A stretch of DNA of 5,836 nt, taken from NCBI GenBank assembly GCA_025464125.1, contig JAODLU010000101.1, positions 1-5,836 of the forward strand, given 5' to 3'. A model generated the notes under the pieces. That model saw nothing but the letters and a program-made list of their open reading frames with translations. It was not told the origin of the DNA and ran no database searches. Shown here piece by piece: positions 1-4,954 of this stretch. Each line of letters starts with the position of its first letter. Position 1 is the stretch's first letter. The stretch is from Microbacteriaceae bacterium. GTDB lineage: Bacteria; Actinomycetota; Actinomycetes; Actinomycetales; Microbacteriaceae. A program made the translations under genes and the position numbers.

Positions 1-252
1 GTCGAAATAGGAGGCTCCCGGCAAGACCGTGACCGTCTCTTTGCCCGCGTTTATCAGCTTCGGATCTGCCTCCCCCTCCCAGGGGTACGGACCAACACCG
101 AGGATGCCGTTCTCCGAGTGCAGCACCACCGTGACGTCATCGGGGATGAAGTTCGGGATCAGCGTCGGCAGCCCGATGCCGAGGTTCACGTAGCTTCCGT
201 CGTGCAGCTCGAGGGCTGCCCGCGCCGCCATCTCGTCGCGATTCCAGGCCAT
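1..252 (-). CDS. scoB: 3-oxoacid CoA-transferase subunit B (N-terminal 84 residues, cut by window edge)
   Basis: Beta subunit of a family I CoA-transferase, a cytosolic enzyme that moves CoA from succinyl-CoA to a 3-oxoacid (acetoacetate in ketone-body use, or 3-oxoadipate in aromatic breakdown). Only the first 84 codons lie in the window; the reading frame is open at position 1. Seen directly: the N-terminal [12 protein letters not shown] segment (residues 19-30) and LHSENGILG (44-52), which fits the family active-site signature; Glu47 is the residue expected to form the glutamyl-CoA thioester. The ATG at 252 shares its A with the TGA stop of the A subunit (TGATG) and has a GGGGAG ribosome binding site 7 nt upstream, so the start is well supported and the subunits are translationally coupled. 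The sequence does not separate ScoB from PcaJ; the symbol names the family, not a proven substrate. Confidence 0.93.
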   Translation of the reverse strand, partial: MAWNRDEMAARAALELHDGSYVNLGIGLPTLIPNFIPDDVTVVLHSENGILGVGPYPWEGEADPKLINAGKETVTVLPGASYFD

Positions 253-1031
253 CAGTTGTCTCCCCTGTATCGCACAGTCGTCTTCTCGATCGGCAGGTCG
301 TTCGCCTGCTCCGCGGTGAGTTCGACAATGCGGTCGATATAGATGCCCGGAAGGTGCACCTCGTCCGGGTCGAGTTCGCCCGGTTCGACTATGCGGTCGA
401 CTTCTGCAATCGAGATTCTTCCCGACATGGCGGCAAGTGGGTTGAAGTTGCGCGCGGATTTCTCGAAGACGAGATTGCCGTAACGGTCGCCCTTCGCAGC
501 GCGAACAAGGCTGTAGTCGGCCCTTATCGCCTCCTCGAACACGAATTCCTGCGGATGACCAAGTGAGTTGAGCGTGCGGGTCTCCTTTGGTGGAGACATC
601 ACCGCCACGCTGCCATCCGGCGCGTATCGCCATGGCAGCCCACCCTCAGATACCAGGGTTCCGACGCCGGTCGCGGTAAAGAACCCCGGAATGCCGACGC
701 CGCCTGCCCGCAGTCGTTCGGCGAGCGTGCCCTGCGGTGTGAGTTCGACCTCCACCTCACCTGCCAGGTACTGGCGCGCGAATTCCTTATTCACCCCGAC
801 ATATGAGGCGATGATCCTGTCGATCCTGCCCGCAGCGAGCAGCAGGCCGAGACCCCATCCGTCTACACCGCAGTTGTTGGACACAACCTGGAGGTGATCA
901 GTGCCCTGGGCCAGAATCGCCCGCACGAGCTCGATTGGCACACCGACCAGGCCGAAGCCGCCGACGGCTATCGTCGCCCCGGACGGTATGTCGGCAACGG
1001 CCTCAGCAGCCGATGCGTACGTCTTGTCCAC
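252..1031 (-). CDS. scoA: 3-oxoacid CoA-transferase subunit A
   Basis: Alpha subunit of the same family I CoA-transferase (259 residues), partner of the B subunit that follows. Seen directly: the CoA-binding signature around [11 protein letters not shown] (residues 22-32), [10 protein letters not shown] (51-60), the [16 protein letters not shown] segment (96-111), and [10 protein letters not shown] followed by [14 protein letters not shown] (180-205), all typical of the subunit. The product is complete and has no signal peptide or membrane segment, so it is cytosolic. The start is GTG at 1031, chosen because AAAGGAG sits 6 nt upstream and the family motifs begin shortly after it. It lies 62 bp downstream of the zwf-like gene in the same direction, so read-through from zwf is possible. 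Substrate could be acetoacetate (ScoAB) or 3-oxoadipate (PcaIJ); no other aromatic-pathway gene is visible to decide. Confidence 0.95.
   Translation of the reverse strand: MDKTYASAAEAVADIPSGATIAVGGFGLVGVPIELVRAILAQGTDHLQVVSNNCGVDGWGLGLLLAAGRIDRIIASYVGVNKEFARQYLAGEVEVELTPQGTLAERLRAGGVGIPGFFTATGVGTLVSEGGLPWRYAPDGSVAVMSPPKETRTLNSLGHPQEFVFEEAIRADYSLVRAAKGDRYGNLVFEKSARNFNPLAAMSGRISIAEVDRIVEPGELDPDEVHLPGIYIDRIVELTAEQANDLPIEKTTVRYRGDN
260..265 (-). promoter_or_regulatory. Ribosome binding site of the CoA-transferase B subunit
   Basis: GGGGAG on the minus strand, 7 nt before the ATG at 252, lies inside the last codons of the A subunit gene. Together with the TGATG stop/start overlap it implies coupled, near-stoichiometric translation of the two subunits. 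Confidence 0.75.
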
Positions 1032-1037
1032 GAGCTA

Positions 1038-1044
1038 CTCCTTT
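1038..1044 (-). promoter_or_regulatory. Ribosome binding site of the CoA-transferase A subunit
   Basis: AAAGGAG on the minus strand with a 6-nt spacer to the GTG at 1031. It is a strong Shine-Dalgarno match and supports the non-ATG start. In the 62 bp between the zwf-like stop and this gene I see no convincing promoter and no terminator with a T-run. Confidence 0.8.
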
Positions 1045-1093
1045 GTAAGCACATCTATCCTGTGGCCCGCCAATGGCCGCCTCGTCGACCACG

Positions 1094-2461
1094 CTAGCGC
1101 CAGGAGGCCGGGCCCTTCGAGCCTGCAGCGTAGGTGTCGAGCTTGACCGCACCCTTTCGCCACGCTGAGAGTATCGGCGTGACGATTCGCCAGCACTCCT
1201 GCACGACATCCTGCCGCAGCGACAGCGTTGGATCATCCGAAAGGATGCCTGCCAGCACTTCGCCGTATGGGCCGAGCTCGCCGGTGCCGAAGTCGACGTC
1301 GAGCACTGCCCGGTCGAGCTCGAACGGGTTTCCTTCGCCATTGATGTTGACGTCGAGCTGCACACCATCCGGGTTCAGGGTGATGCGCAGCTGCGCGGGG
1401 CCTGGCTTGCCTTTGAAGCCATACGGCAGGTGCGGCACCTGTTTGAAAGTAACGACGATCTCCTGGCGCCGGTCGACCAGGGCCTTGCCCGATCGAAGAT
1501 GGAACGGCACACCCGCCCATCGCCAGTTCTCGACGCCGAAAATAACCTCCGCAAGAGTCTCGGTCTCGCGCTTGGGATCGACACCTGCCTCCTTGGCGTA
1601 AGCAGGAAGCGCGCGACCCGCGATCGTTCCGGCCGTGTAGCGTGCCCGCCGCCCGGCCGCCACCGCGTCGCCCTTCCACACGTGGGTGGCCCTCAGAACC
1701 TGCGCCATCGAGCCGCGGAGGTCGTCGGCGTCGAGGCTCGACGGCGGTTCCATCGCCATCATGGCCATAACCACGAGCAGGTGGCTCTGGATCATGTCGG
1801 TGAGCGCGCCAGCCTTGTCGTAGTAGCCGGCGCGACCCTCGAGCGCCAGTTGCTCATCGAAGGTGATGTCGACGCGCTCGATGTGCTCGGCGCTCCAAAC
1901 CTGCTCGAAGATGCGATTGGCGAACCTGAGACCGAGGATGTTGAGCACTGTCGACTTGCCGAGGAAATGGTCAACGCGGTGGATGTGCTTCTCCGGCACG
2001 AACCTGGCCAGCCGACGGTTGAGCGCCTCAGCCGTGCGGAGGTCGGTGCCGAAGGGCTTCTCGAGCGCCAGCACCGTCCCGGCCGGCAGCCCCACTTTCT
2101 CTAGCGCCGCGCAGGCGAGGATGGTGACCGCAGGGGGCAGGGCGAAGTAAAGCGCAGGGGTGCCCTGGGCCGCAGTGAGAATCCGGCGCAGGTCATCCGG
2201 GCTCGTGACGTCTGCCTGCATGTAGTGGCTCTGCGCTATGACGGCCTGTGCCAGGTCACCGATTGGACCGCCGGACTTGAACGAGGTCGTTACACGCTTG
2301 CGCCACGCGGCATCCGTCATCGGGTCGAAGCCGACACCGATGAGGCGCAACTCCGACTTTCTCTGGCTGTCGAGCAGCTGCCCGAGACCGGGAAGAAGCA
2401 GGCGGGCAGCCAAATCGCCCCCGGCTCCGAATATGACGAGGGTACCGATGCGATCGACCAT
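1094..2461 (-). CDS. zwf: Divergent glucose-6-phosphate dehydrogenase
   Basis: Cytosolic glucose-6-phosphate dehydrogenase, which oxidises glucose 6-phosphate to 6-phosphogluconolactone and opens the oxidative pentose phosphate pathway. With the chosen ATG the protein has 455 residues, shorter than the roughly 480-510 of canonical bacterial Zwf. Seen directly: nucleotide loop GAGGDLAAR (12-20), EKPFG (134-138), substrate motif RVDHFLGKS (162-170) with the catalytic Asp, DMIQSHLL (222-229) holding the general-base His227, and PFHLRSGK (319-326). Odd points: the loop lysine of GDLAKRK is Leu21, the arginine expected to touch the NADP 2'-phosphate is Phe45 followed by Asp46, and GKE is GKS. Start choice: ATGs at 2506, 2476 and 2461 are in frame; 2461 is preferred because it begins just before the first strand and has TACCCT 6 nt upstream, while 2506 would overlap the divergent hydrolase gene. 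It may be a paralog beside a canonical zwf elsewhere. Confidence 0.9.
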   Translation of the reverse strand: MVDRIGTLVIFGAGGDLAARLLLPGLGQLLDSQRKSELRLIGVGFDPMTDAAWRKRVTTSFKSGGPIGDLAQAVIAQSHYMQADVTSPDDLRRILTAAQGTPALYFALPPAVTILACAALEKVGLPAGTVLALEKPFGTDLRTAEALNRRLARFVPEKHIHRVDHFLGKSTVLNILGLRFANRIFEQVWSAEHIERVDITFDEQLALEGRAGYYDKAGALTDMIQSHLLVVMAMMAMEPPSSLDADDLRGSMAQVLRATHVWKGDAVAAGRRARYTAGTIAGRALPAYAKEAGVDPKRETETLAEVIFGVENWRWAGVPFHLRSGKALVDRRQEIVVTFKQVPHLPYGFKGKPGPAQLRITLNPDGVQLDVNINGEGNPFELDRAVLDVDFGTGELGPYGEVLAGILSDDPTLSLRQDVVQECWRIVTPILSAWRKGAVKLDTYAAGSKGPASWR

Positions 2462-2467
2462 CTGCAC

Positions 2468-2473
2468 AGGGTA
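2468..2473 (-). promoter_or_regulatory. Putative -10 element for a leaderless zwf transcript
   Basis: TACCCT on the minus strand is followed by exactly six bases (GTGCAG) and then the ATG at 2461. This TANNNT-N6-ATG layout is what actinobacterial leaderless mRNAs show, where transcription starts on the A of the start codon. None of the three possible ATG starts has a Shine-Dalgarno sequence, which fits. I see no TTGACA-like -35; that region would lie in the first codons of the divergent hydrolase gene. Confidence 0.42.
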
Positions 2474-2478
2474 CATCT

Positions 2479-2483
2479 GGGAG
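2479..2483 (+). promoter_or_regulatory. Ribosome binding site of the GH15 hydrolase
   Basis: GGGAG with a 9-nt spacer before the ATG at 2493; a run of six G immediately precedes the ATG. It decides the start in favour of 2493 over the in-frame ATG at 2238, which would add 85 residues lying wholly inside the opposite-strand zwf-like gene. The promoter of this gene must lie within zwf; I could not pick one with confidence. Confidence 0.55.
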
Positions 2484-2492
2484 ACTGGGGGG

Positions 2493-4283
2493 ATGGCTTT
2501 GCGCATCGAGGACTACGCCATGATCGGCGACTGCCACACTGCAGCGATGGTTGGCAGGGACGGCAGCATCGACTGGCTCTGCCTGCCGCGATTCGATTCA
2601 GCGTCGACGTTCGGCGCCCTGCTCGGCAACGAGGACCACGGGCGCTGGCTTCTCGCTCCCAAGGGCGAGGTGCTCGAAACGAGTCGCAGTTATCTCGAAG
2701 ACAGCTTCGTGCTGGTGACGCGCTGGCGCACACGCACCGGTGAAGTGGAGGTCACCGACCTCATGCCGCATGGCGACCGCAGGGCCGACGTGCTTCGCCA
2801 GGTGCGCGGCATCAGGGGCCACGTCACGATGATCGAAGACCTGCGCATCAGGTTCAATTACGCGGATGCCATGCCATGGGTGCGCCAGGTGCCAGAGGGT
2901 GACGGCACGATGCTCGTGGCGGTAGCAGGACCGGACGCCGTGGTGCTGCGGGGCCCGCACATGACCCCGAAAGACAGGGCACACGTCGCCGAGTTTCGCG
3001 TGGAGGAAGGCGAAACCGTCGACCTCACCCTCACCTGGTACCCGGCCCACCGCGAACCACCGAAGCCACTCAGTGTGACGCGCAGGATCGCCGAGACCCG
3101 CAAGTGGTGGGTCGACTGGGCATCCTCCTGCACCGCGTCACCGATCTACCATGACCAGGTGCACCGCTCCCTGCTCGTGCTGCGGGCGCTCACGCACGAG
3201 GACACTGGCGGCATTGTTGCTGCAGCCACAACGAGCCTGCCCGAACAGTTCGGCGGCGAACGCAACTGGGATTACAGGTACGTCTGGCTGCGGGACGCCT
3301 CCCTGACCCTCGGCGTGCTGTTGCGACACGGCTTCGAGCAGGAGGTCGACGCCTGGCGCAACTGGCTGTTGCGCGCGGTTGCTGGCGACCCGGCAGACAC
3401 CCAGATCATGTACGGCCTCTCCGGCGAGCGACGGCTCAACGAGTGGGAGGTCGAGACCCTGCCCGGCTACCACGGCGCTTCACCGGTTCGGGTCGGCAAT
3501 GACGCATGGCGCCAGTACCAGGGCGATGTGTTCGGCGAAGTGATGCTCGCCCTTCAGGCTGCCCGCCGCAGGGGTGTGCCGGAGACGGAATTCTCGTGGC
3601 CCCTCCAGCGAGCGCTGATGACATTCGTCACAGACAACTGGAACAGGCCAGACAACGGTATCTGGGAGATCCGGGGCGAGAAACGCCATTTCACCCACTC
3701 CCGCGCGATGCTGTGGGCAGCAGTCGACTGCGCGGTGAAGGCAGTCGAAGAGTTCGAACTCGACGGGCCGGTCACAGAGTGGCGCCGCCTGCGCACCCAG
3801 ATCAGGGACGAGATCGAATCGCAGGGTTTCAACGAGAAACTCAACAGCTACACGCAGTACTACGGCTGTGACGTGGTCGACGCGTCGCTGCTGCAGCTCT
3901 CGCAGATCGGCTACCTCGAGGCGGACGATCCACGAATGCTGGGCACCGTTGCCGCGATCGAGCAGCAATTGCTCGAAAACGGGCTGCTGCTGCGCTATCG
4001 CTCGGAGAGCGGTGTCGACGGGCTGCCTGCCGGAGAGCATCCATTCCTCGCCTGCTCGTTCTGGCTCGTCGAACAATATGCTGCGAGCGGGAGGGTGGAA
4101 GATGCGCGAACGCTGATGGACAGGCTCGTGGGCTTCTGCAACGACGTTGGACTGCTCAGTGAGGAATACGACGTGCATGCCGGCCGACAGGCAGGCAACA
4201 TGCCCCAGGCTTTCTCTCACCTGGCACTCGTGCGTGCGGCCGATGCCATCGCAGCGGCCGTCGAGGCACTCGCAGCGGCTTAA
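2493..4283 (+). CDS. GH15 family glycoside hydrolase (trehalase / glucoamylase type)
   Basis: Inverting glycoside hydrolase of family 15, 596 residues, with no signal peptide or membrane segment, so probably cytosolic. Residues 1 to about 205 form the N-terminal beta domain of prokaryotic trehalases (IEDYAMIGDCHTAAMVGRDG at 5-24, then SIDWLCLPRFDS); about 215 to 590 form the (alpha/alpha)6 barrel. Seen directly: RNWDYRYVWLRDAS (257-270) in the substrate pocket, GIWEIRG (389-395) with the probable general acid Glu392, HPFLACSFWLVEQ (516-528), and LLSEEYD (554-560) with the probable general base Glu557 or Glu558, followed by GNMPQAFSH. The closest match I recognise is the actinobacterial alpha,alpha-trehalase group (mycobacterial-type), but GH15 members also cut maltose, isomaltose or glucuronosyl sugars, so the substrate is inferred. 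Its start faces that of the zwf-like gene, which suggests that released glucose enters the pentose phosphate route. Confidence 0.93.
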   Translation: MALRIEDYAMIGDCHTAAMVGRDGSIDWLCLPRFDSASTFGALLGNEDHGRWLLAPKGEVLETSRSYLEDSFVLVTRWRTRTGEVEVTDLMPHGDRRADVLRQVRGIRGHVTMIEDLRIRFNYADAMPWVRQVPEGDGTMLVAVAGPDAVVLRGPHMTPKDRAHVAEFRVEEGETVDLTLTWYPAHREPPKPLSVTRRIAETRKWWVDWASSCTASPIYHDQVHRSLLVLRALTHEDTGGIVAAATTSLPEQFGGERNWDYRYVWLRDASLTLGVLLRHGFEQEVDAWRNWLLRAVAGDPADTQIMYGLSGERRLNEWEVETLPGYHGASPVRVGNDAWRQYQGDVFGEVMLALQAARRRGVPETEFSWPLQRALMTFVTDNWNRPDNGIWEIRGEKRHFTHSRAMLWAAVDCAVKAVEEFELDGPVTEWRRLRTQIRDEIESQGFNEKLNSYTQYYGCDVVDASLLQLSQIGYLEADDPRMLGTVAAIEQQLLENGLLLRYRSESGVDGLPAGEHPFLACSFWLVEQYAASGRVEDARTLMDRLVGFCNDVGLLSEEYDVHAGRQAGNMPQAFSHLALVRAADAIAAAVEALAAA

Positions 4284-4311
4284 TTTCTTCGCGCGAGGTC
4301 TTTGCTTTGCT

Positions 4312-4349
4312 GGGTGCGTTTTCTGCGTGATCAGTCGTCGTGCGCACCC
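4312..4349. repeat. Inverted repeat GGGTGCG / CGCACCC
   Basis: A perfect 7-bp inverted repeat, arms 4312-4318 and 4343-4349 around a 24-nt loop, begins 28 bp after the GH15 stop. Inside the loop is a smaller CTG/CAG pairing (4323-4325 with 4332-4334). Its place suggests 3'-end protection or termination, but there is no downstream T-run on either strand; a protein binding site is another reading. Confidence 0.35.
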
Positions 4350-4427
4350 GAATCAACCGATGTAGTCGTTACACCGACCTCAATGTGCTGGATTCGTAGA
4401 GGTCACAGAAGGATCCGTCTACCAGCA

Positions 4428-4442
4428 CCCCCAAGATGGGGG
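4428..4442. repeat. G/C hairpin CCCCCA-AGA-TGGGGG just upstream of a promoter
   Basis: A perfect 6-bp dyad with a 3-nt centre, 10 bp upstream of the TTGACC -35 box at 4453. As RNA it is a compact stable hairpin without a T-run; as DNA it sits where an activator or repressor could bind. Either role is inference. Confidence 0.4.
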
Positions 4443-4452
4443 CATGTCGAAC

Positions 4453-4482
4453 TTGACCTGCGATTCCCGGGGCTGTTAGTTT
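4453..4482 (+). promoter_or_regulatory. Sigma-70-type promoter for the small membrane protein gene
   Basis: TTGACC (4453-4458), an 18-bp spacer and TAGTTT (4477-4482), preceded by TGT so that the -10 is of the extended TGn type. It is the best promoter match in the window for the housekeeping sigma factor. Transcription would start near 4489-4490, leaving a 5' leader of about 115 nt before the ATG at 4604, long for an actinobacterial membrane protein gene. Confidence 0.55.
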
Positions 4483-4533
4483 CAATTTTGTCGCGCGGCT
4501 GTCCCCCTAAAGGCGGACCGTGAGATGCACTCT

Positions 4534-4564
4534 CGTGTTACCCGACACGAGCCCCGTGTACCCG
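4534..4564 (+). repeat. Imperfect direct repeat CGTGTTACCCG ... CGTGTACCCG
   Basis: Copies at 4534-4544 and 4555-4564 differ by one T and flank ACACGAGCCC. The ACACG between them can pair with the CGTGT of either copy, giving competing hairpins (4534-4549 or 4545-4559). It could be part of an RNA switch or a pair of protein half-sites on DNA. Confidence 0.5.
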
Positions 4565-4585
4565 CATGGGAAACCCGTTCCGCCC

Positions 4586-4593
4586 GAAAGGAA
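4586..4593 (+). promoter_or_regulatory. Ribosome binding site of the small membrane protein
   Basis: GAAAGGAA with a 10-nt spacer to the ATG at 4604. It supports 4604 over the in-frame GTG at 4520, which would add 28 residues lacking any membrane or signal character and would run through the structured leader. Confidence 0.7.
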
Positions 4594-4603
4594 CACCCCC
4601 GCA

Positions 4604-4921
4604 ATGCATGGAGCGTTGGATGCCGCCCCCGCGGCAGACGTGCTTACCCTCCCCCTGGTGCTGACGGTCGCGATTGCGGCCGTCGCCCTGGTGGGGGTTG
4701 CGATTTACGTGCGCCGCGCCAGGCGAGCCCGCACCTTCAGCGGCGTGACCGCAGCAGCCAGTGCAGTCGCCGCCGCCTCGATTCTCGCCGCCGCAGTGCT
4801 CGTCGGAGTGTCCTTCGGTTCTGTGCAGCTGGCGTCCGCAACAGTGACCTCAGGCGGCGACACCCCATCGCAACAGGTGCCCTCGAGCGAACTCGACGGA
4901 CTGCAACTGCCAACGAAGTAG
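4604..4921 (+). CDS. Small two-helix membrane protein, function unknown
   Basis: A 105-residue protein I cannot assign to a named family. Seen directly: a short N-terminus rich in Ala and Asp; a first hydrophobic helix at about residues 14-36; a positive stretch RRARRAR (37-43); a second hydrophobic, Ala/Val-rich stretch at about 47-72, ending in an Ala-rich segment (LASA, 76-79) that could be a cleavage-like site but is not at the N-terminus; then a polar tail of about 25 residues ending ELDGLQLPTK. By the positive-inside rule the arginine loop is cytoplasmic, so both ends would be outside. The strong promoter, long leader and good ribosome binding site suggest a real, regulated gene. It ends 33 bp before the FUSC protein and may be co-transcribed with it. 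A cell-envelope role is a guess from topology. Confidence 0.72.
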   Translation: MHGALDAAPAADVLTLPLVLTVAIAAVALVGVAIYVRRARRARTFSGVTAAASAVAAASILAAAVLVGVSFGSVQLASATVTSGGDTPSQQVPSSELDGLQLPTK

Positions 4922-4942
4922 GTCCCGACCCTCGGGTGTAAC

Positions 4943-4948
4943 TACGCT
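4943..4948 (+). promoter_or_regulatory. Putative -10 element for a leaderless FUSC-protein transcript
   Basis: TACGCT followed by exactly six bases (GGACGG) and then the ATG at 4955 gives the TANNNT-N6-ATG arrangement also seen at the zwf-like gene. No good Shine-Dalgarno precedes this ATG (GGACGG abuts it). No clear -35 is visible; a weak 5-bp hairpin CCCGA/TCGGG (4924-4928 with 4932-4936) occupies the area upstream. Confidence 0.38.
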
Positions 4949-4954
4949 GGACGG

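Larger units (their letters stand above)
4512..4594 (+). promoter_or_regulatory. Structured 5' leader with two mutually exclusive folds (riboswitch-like candidate)
   Basis: Fold 1: GGCGGA (4512-4517) pairs with TCCGCC (4579-4584), with two more pairs inside after a mismatch, closing a junction that contains the 7-bp hairpin CTCGTGT/ACACGAG (4532-4538 with 4545-4551) and a small CCC/GGG hairpin (4561-4563 with 4568-4570). This leaves the ribosome binding site free. Fold 2: GTTCC (4577-4581) pairs with GGAAC (4590-4594), covering the GAAAGGAAC ribosome binding site. Both use 4579-4581 and cannot coexist. It does not match any riboswitch class I can recall. Pairings are exact in the sequence, but the regulatory role and any ligand are inference from folding by eye. 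Confidence 0.35.
4284..4603. other. 320-bp intergenic region
   Basis: No protein gene is convincing here. In order it holds: a 7-bp inverted repeat (4312-4349), a 6-bp inverted repeat GACCTC/GAGGTC (4376-4381 and 4399-4404), a tight G/C hairpin (4428-4442), a TTGACC/TAGTTT promoter (4453-4482) and a foldable leader running into the small membrane protein gene. No inverted repeat is followed by a T-run, so I do not see a canonical intrinsic terminator for the GH15 gene. Confidence 0.6.

Noticed and set aside
1032..1093. Hairpin or promoter around GGCC repeats between zwf and scoA
   Set aside because: GGCC is self-complementary and common in this base composition; the 4-bp stem is not meaningful and no -35/-10 pair with acceptable spacing was found.
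1430..2104. Open frame of 224 codons on the plus strand
   Set aside because: Antisense shadow of the zwf-like gene, covering its conserved EKPFG, DHFLGK and DMIQSH motifs; no family resemblance and no ribosome binding site.
2238..2492. 85-residue N-terminal extension of the GH15 protein from an upstream in-frame ATG
   Set aside because: The extension is low-complexity, lies inside the zwf-like coding region on the other strand, and the family begins at the IEDYAMIGDCHT segment just after the ATG at 2493, which has a ribosome binding site.
3480..4220. Open frame of 246 codons on the minus strand
   Set aside because: It lies fully antisense to the GH15 gene, whose motifs run continuously through this interval. 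The frame is free of stops because of GC-rich codon use, and its translation shows no recognisable domain.
4376..4404. GACCTC/GAGGTC inverted repeat as a regulatory element
   Set aside because: Six bases with a 17-nt loop is expected by chance in 320 bp; mentioned in the intergenic entry but not claimed as functional.
4520..4603. 28-residue extension of the small membrane protein from GTG at 4520
   Set aside because: No ribosome binding site upstream of the GTG, proline-rich non-hydrophobic extension, and GAAAGGAA correctly placed for the ATG at 4604.
4924..4936. CCCGA-CCC-TCGGG as terminator of the small membrane protein gene
   Set aside because: Only five base pairs and no T-run after it; too weak to call a terminator in GC-rich DNA.
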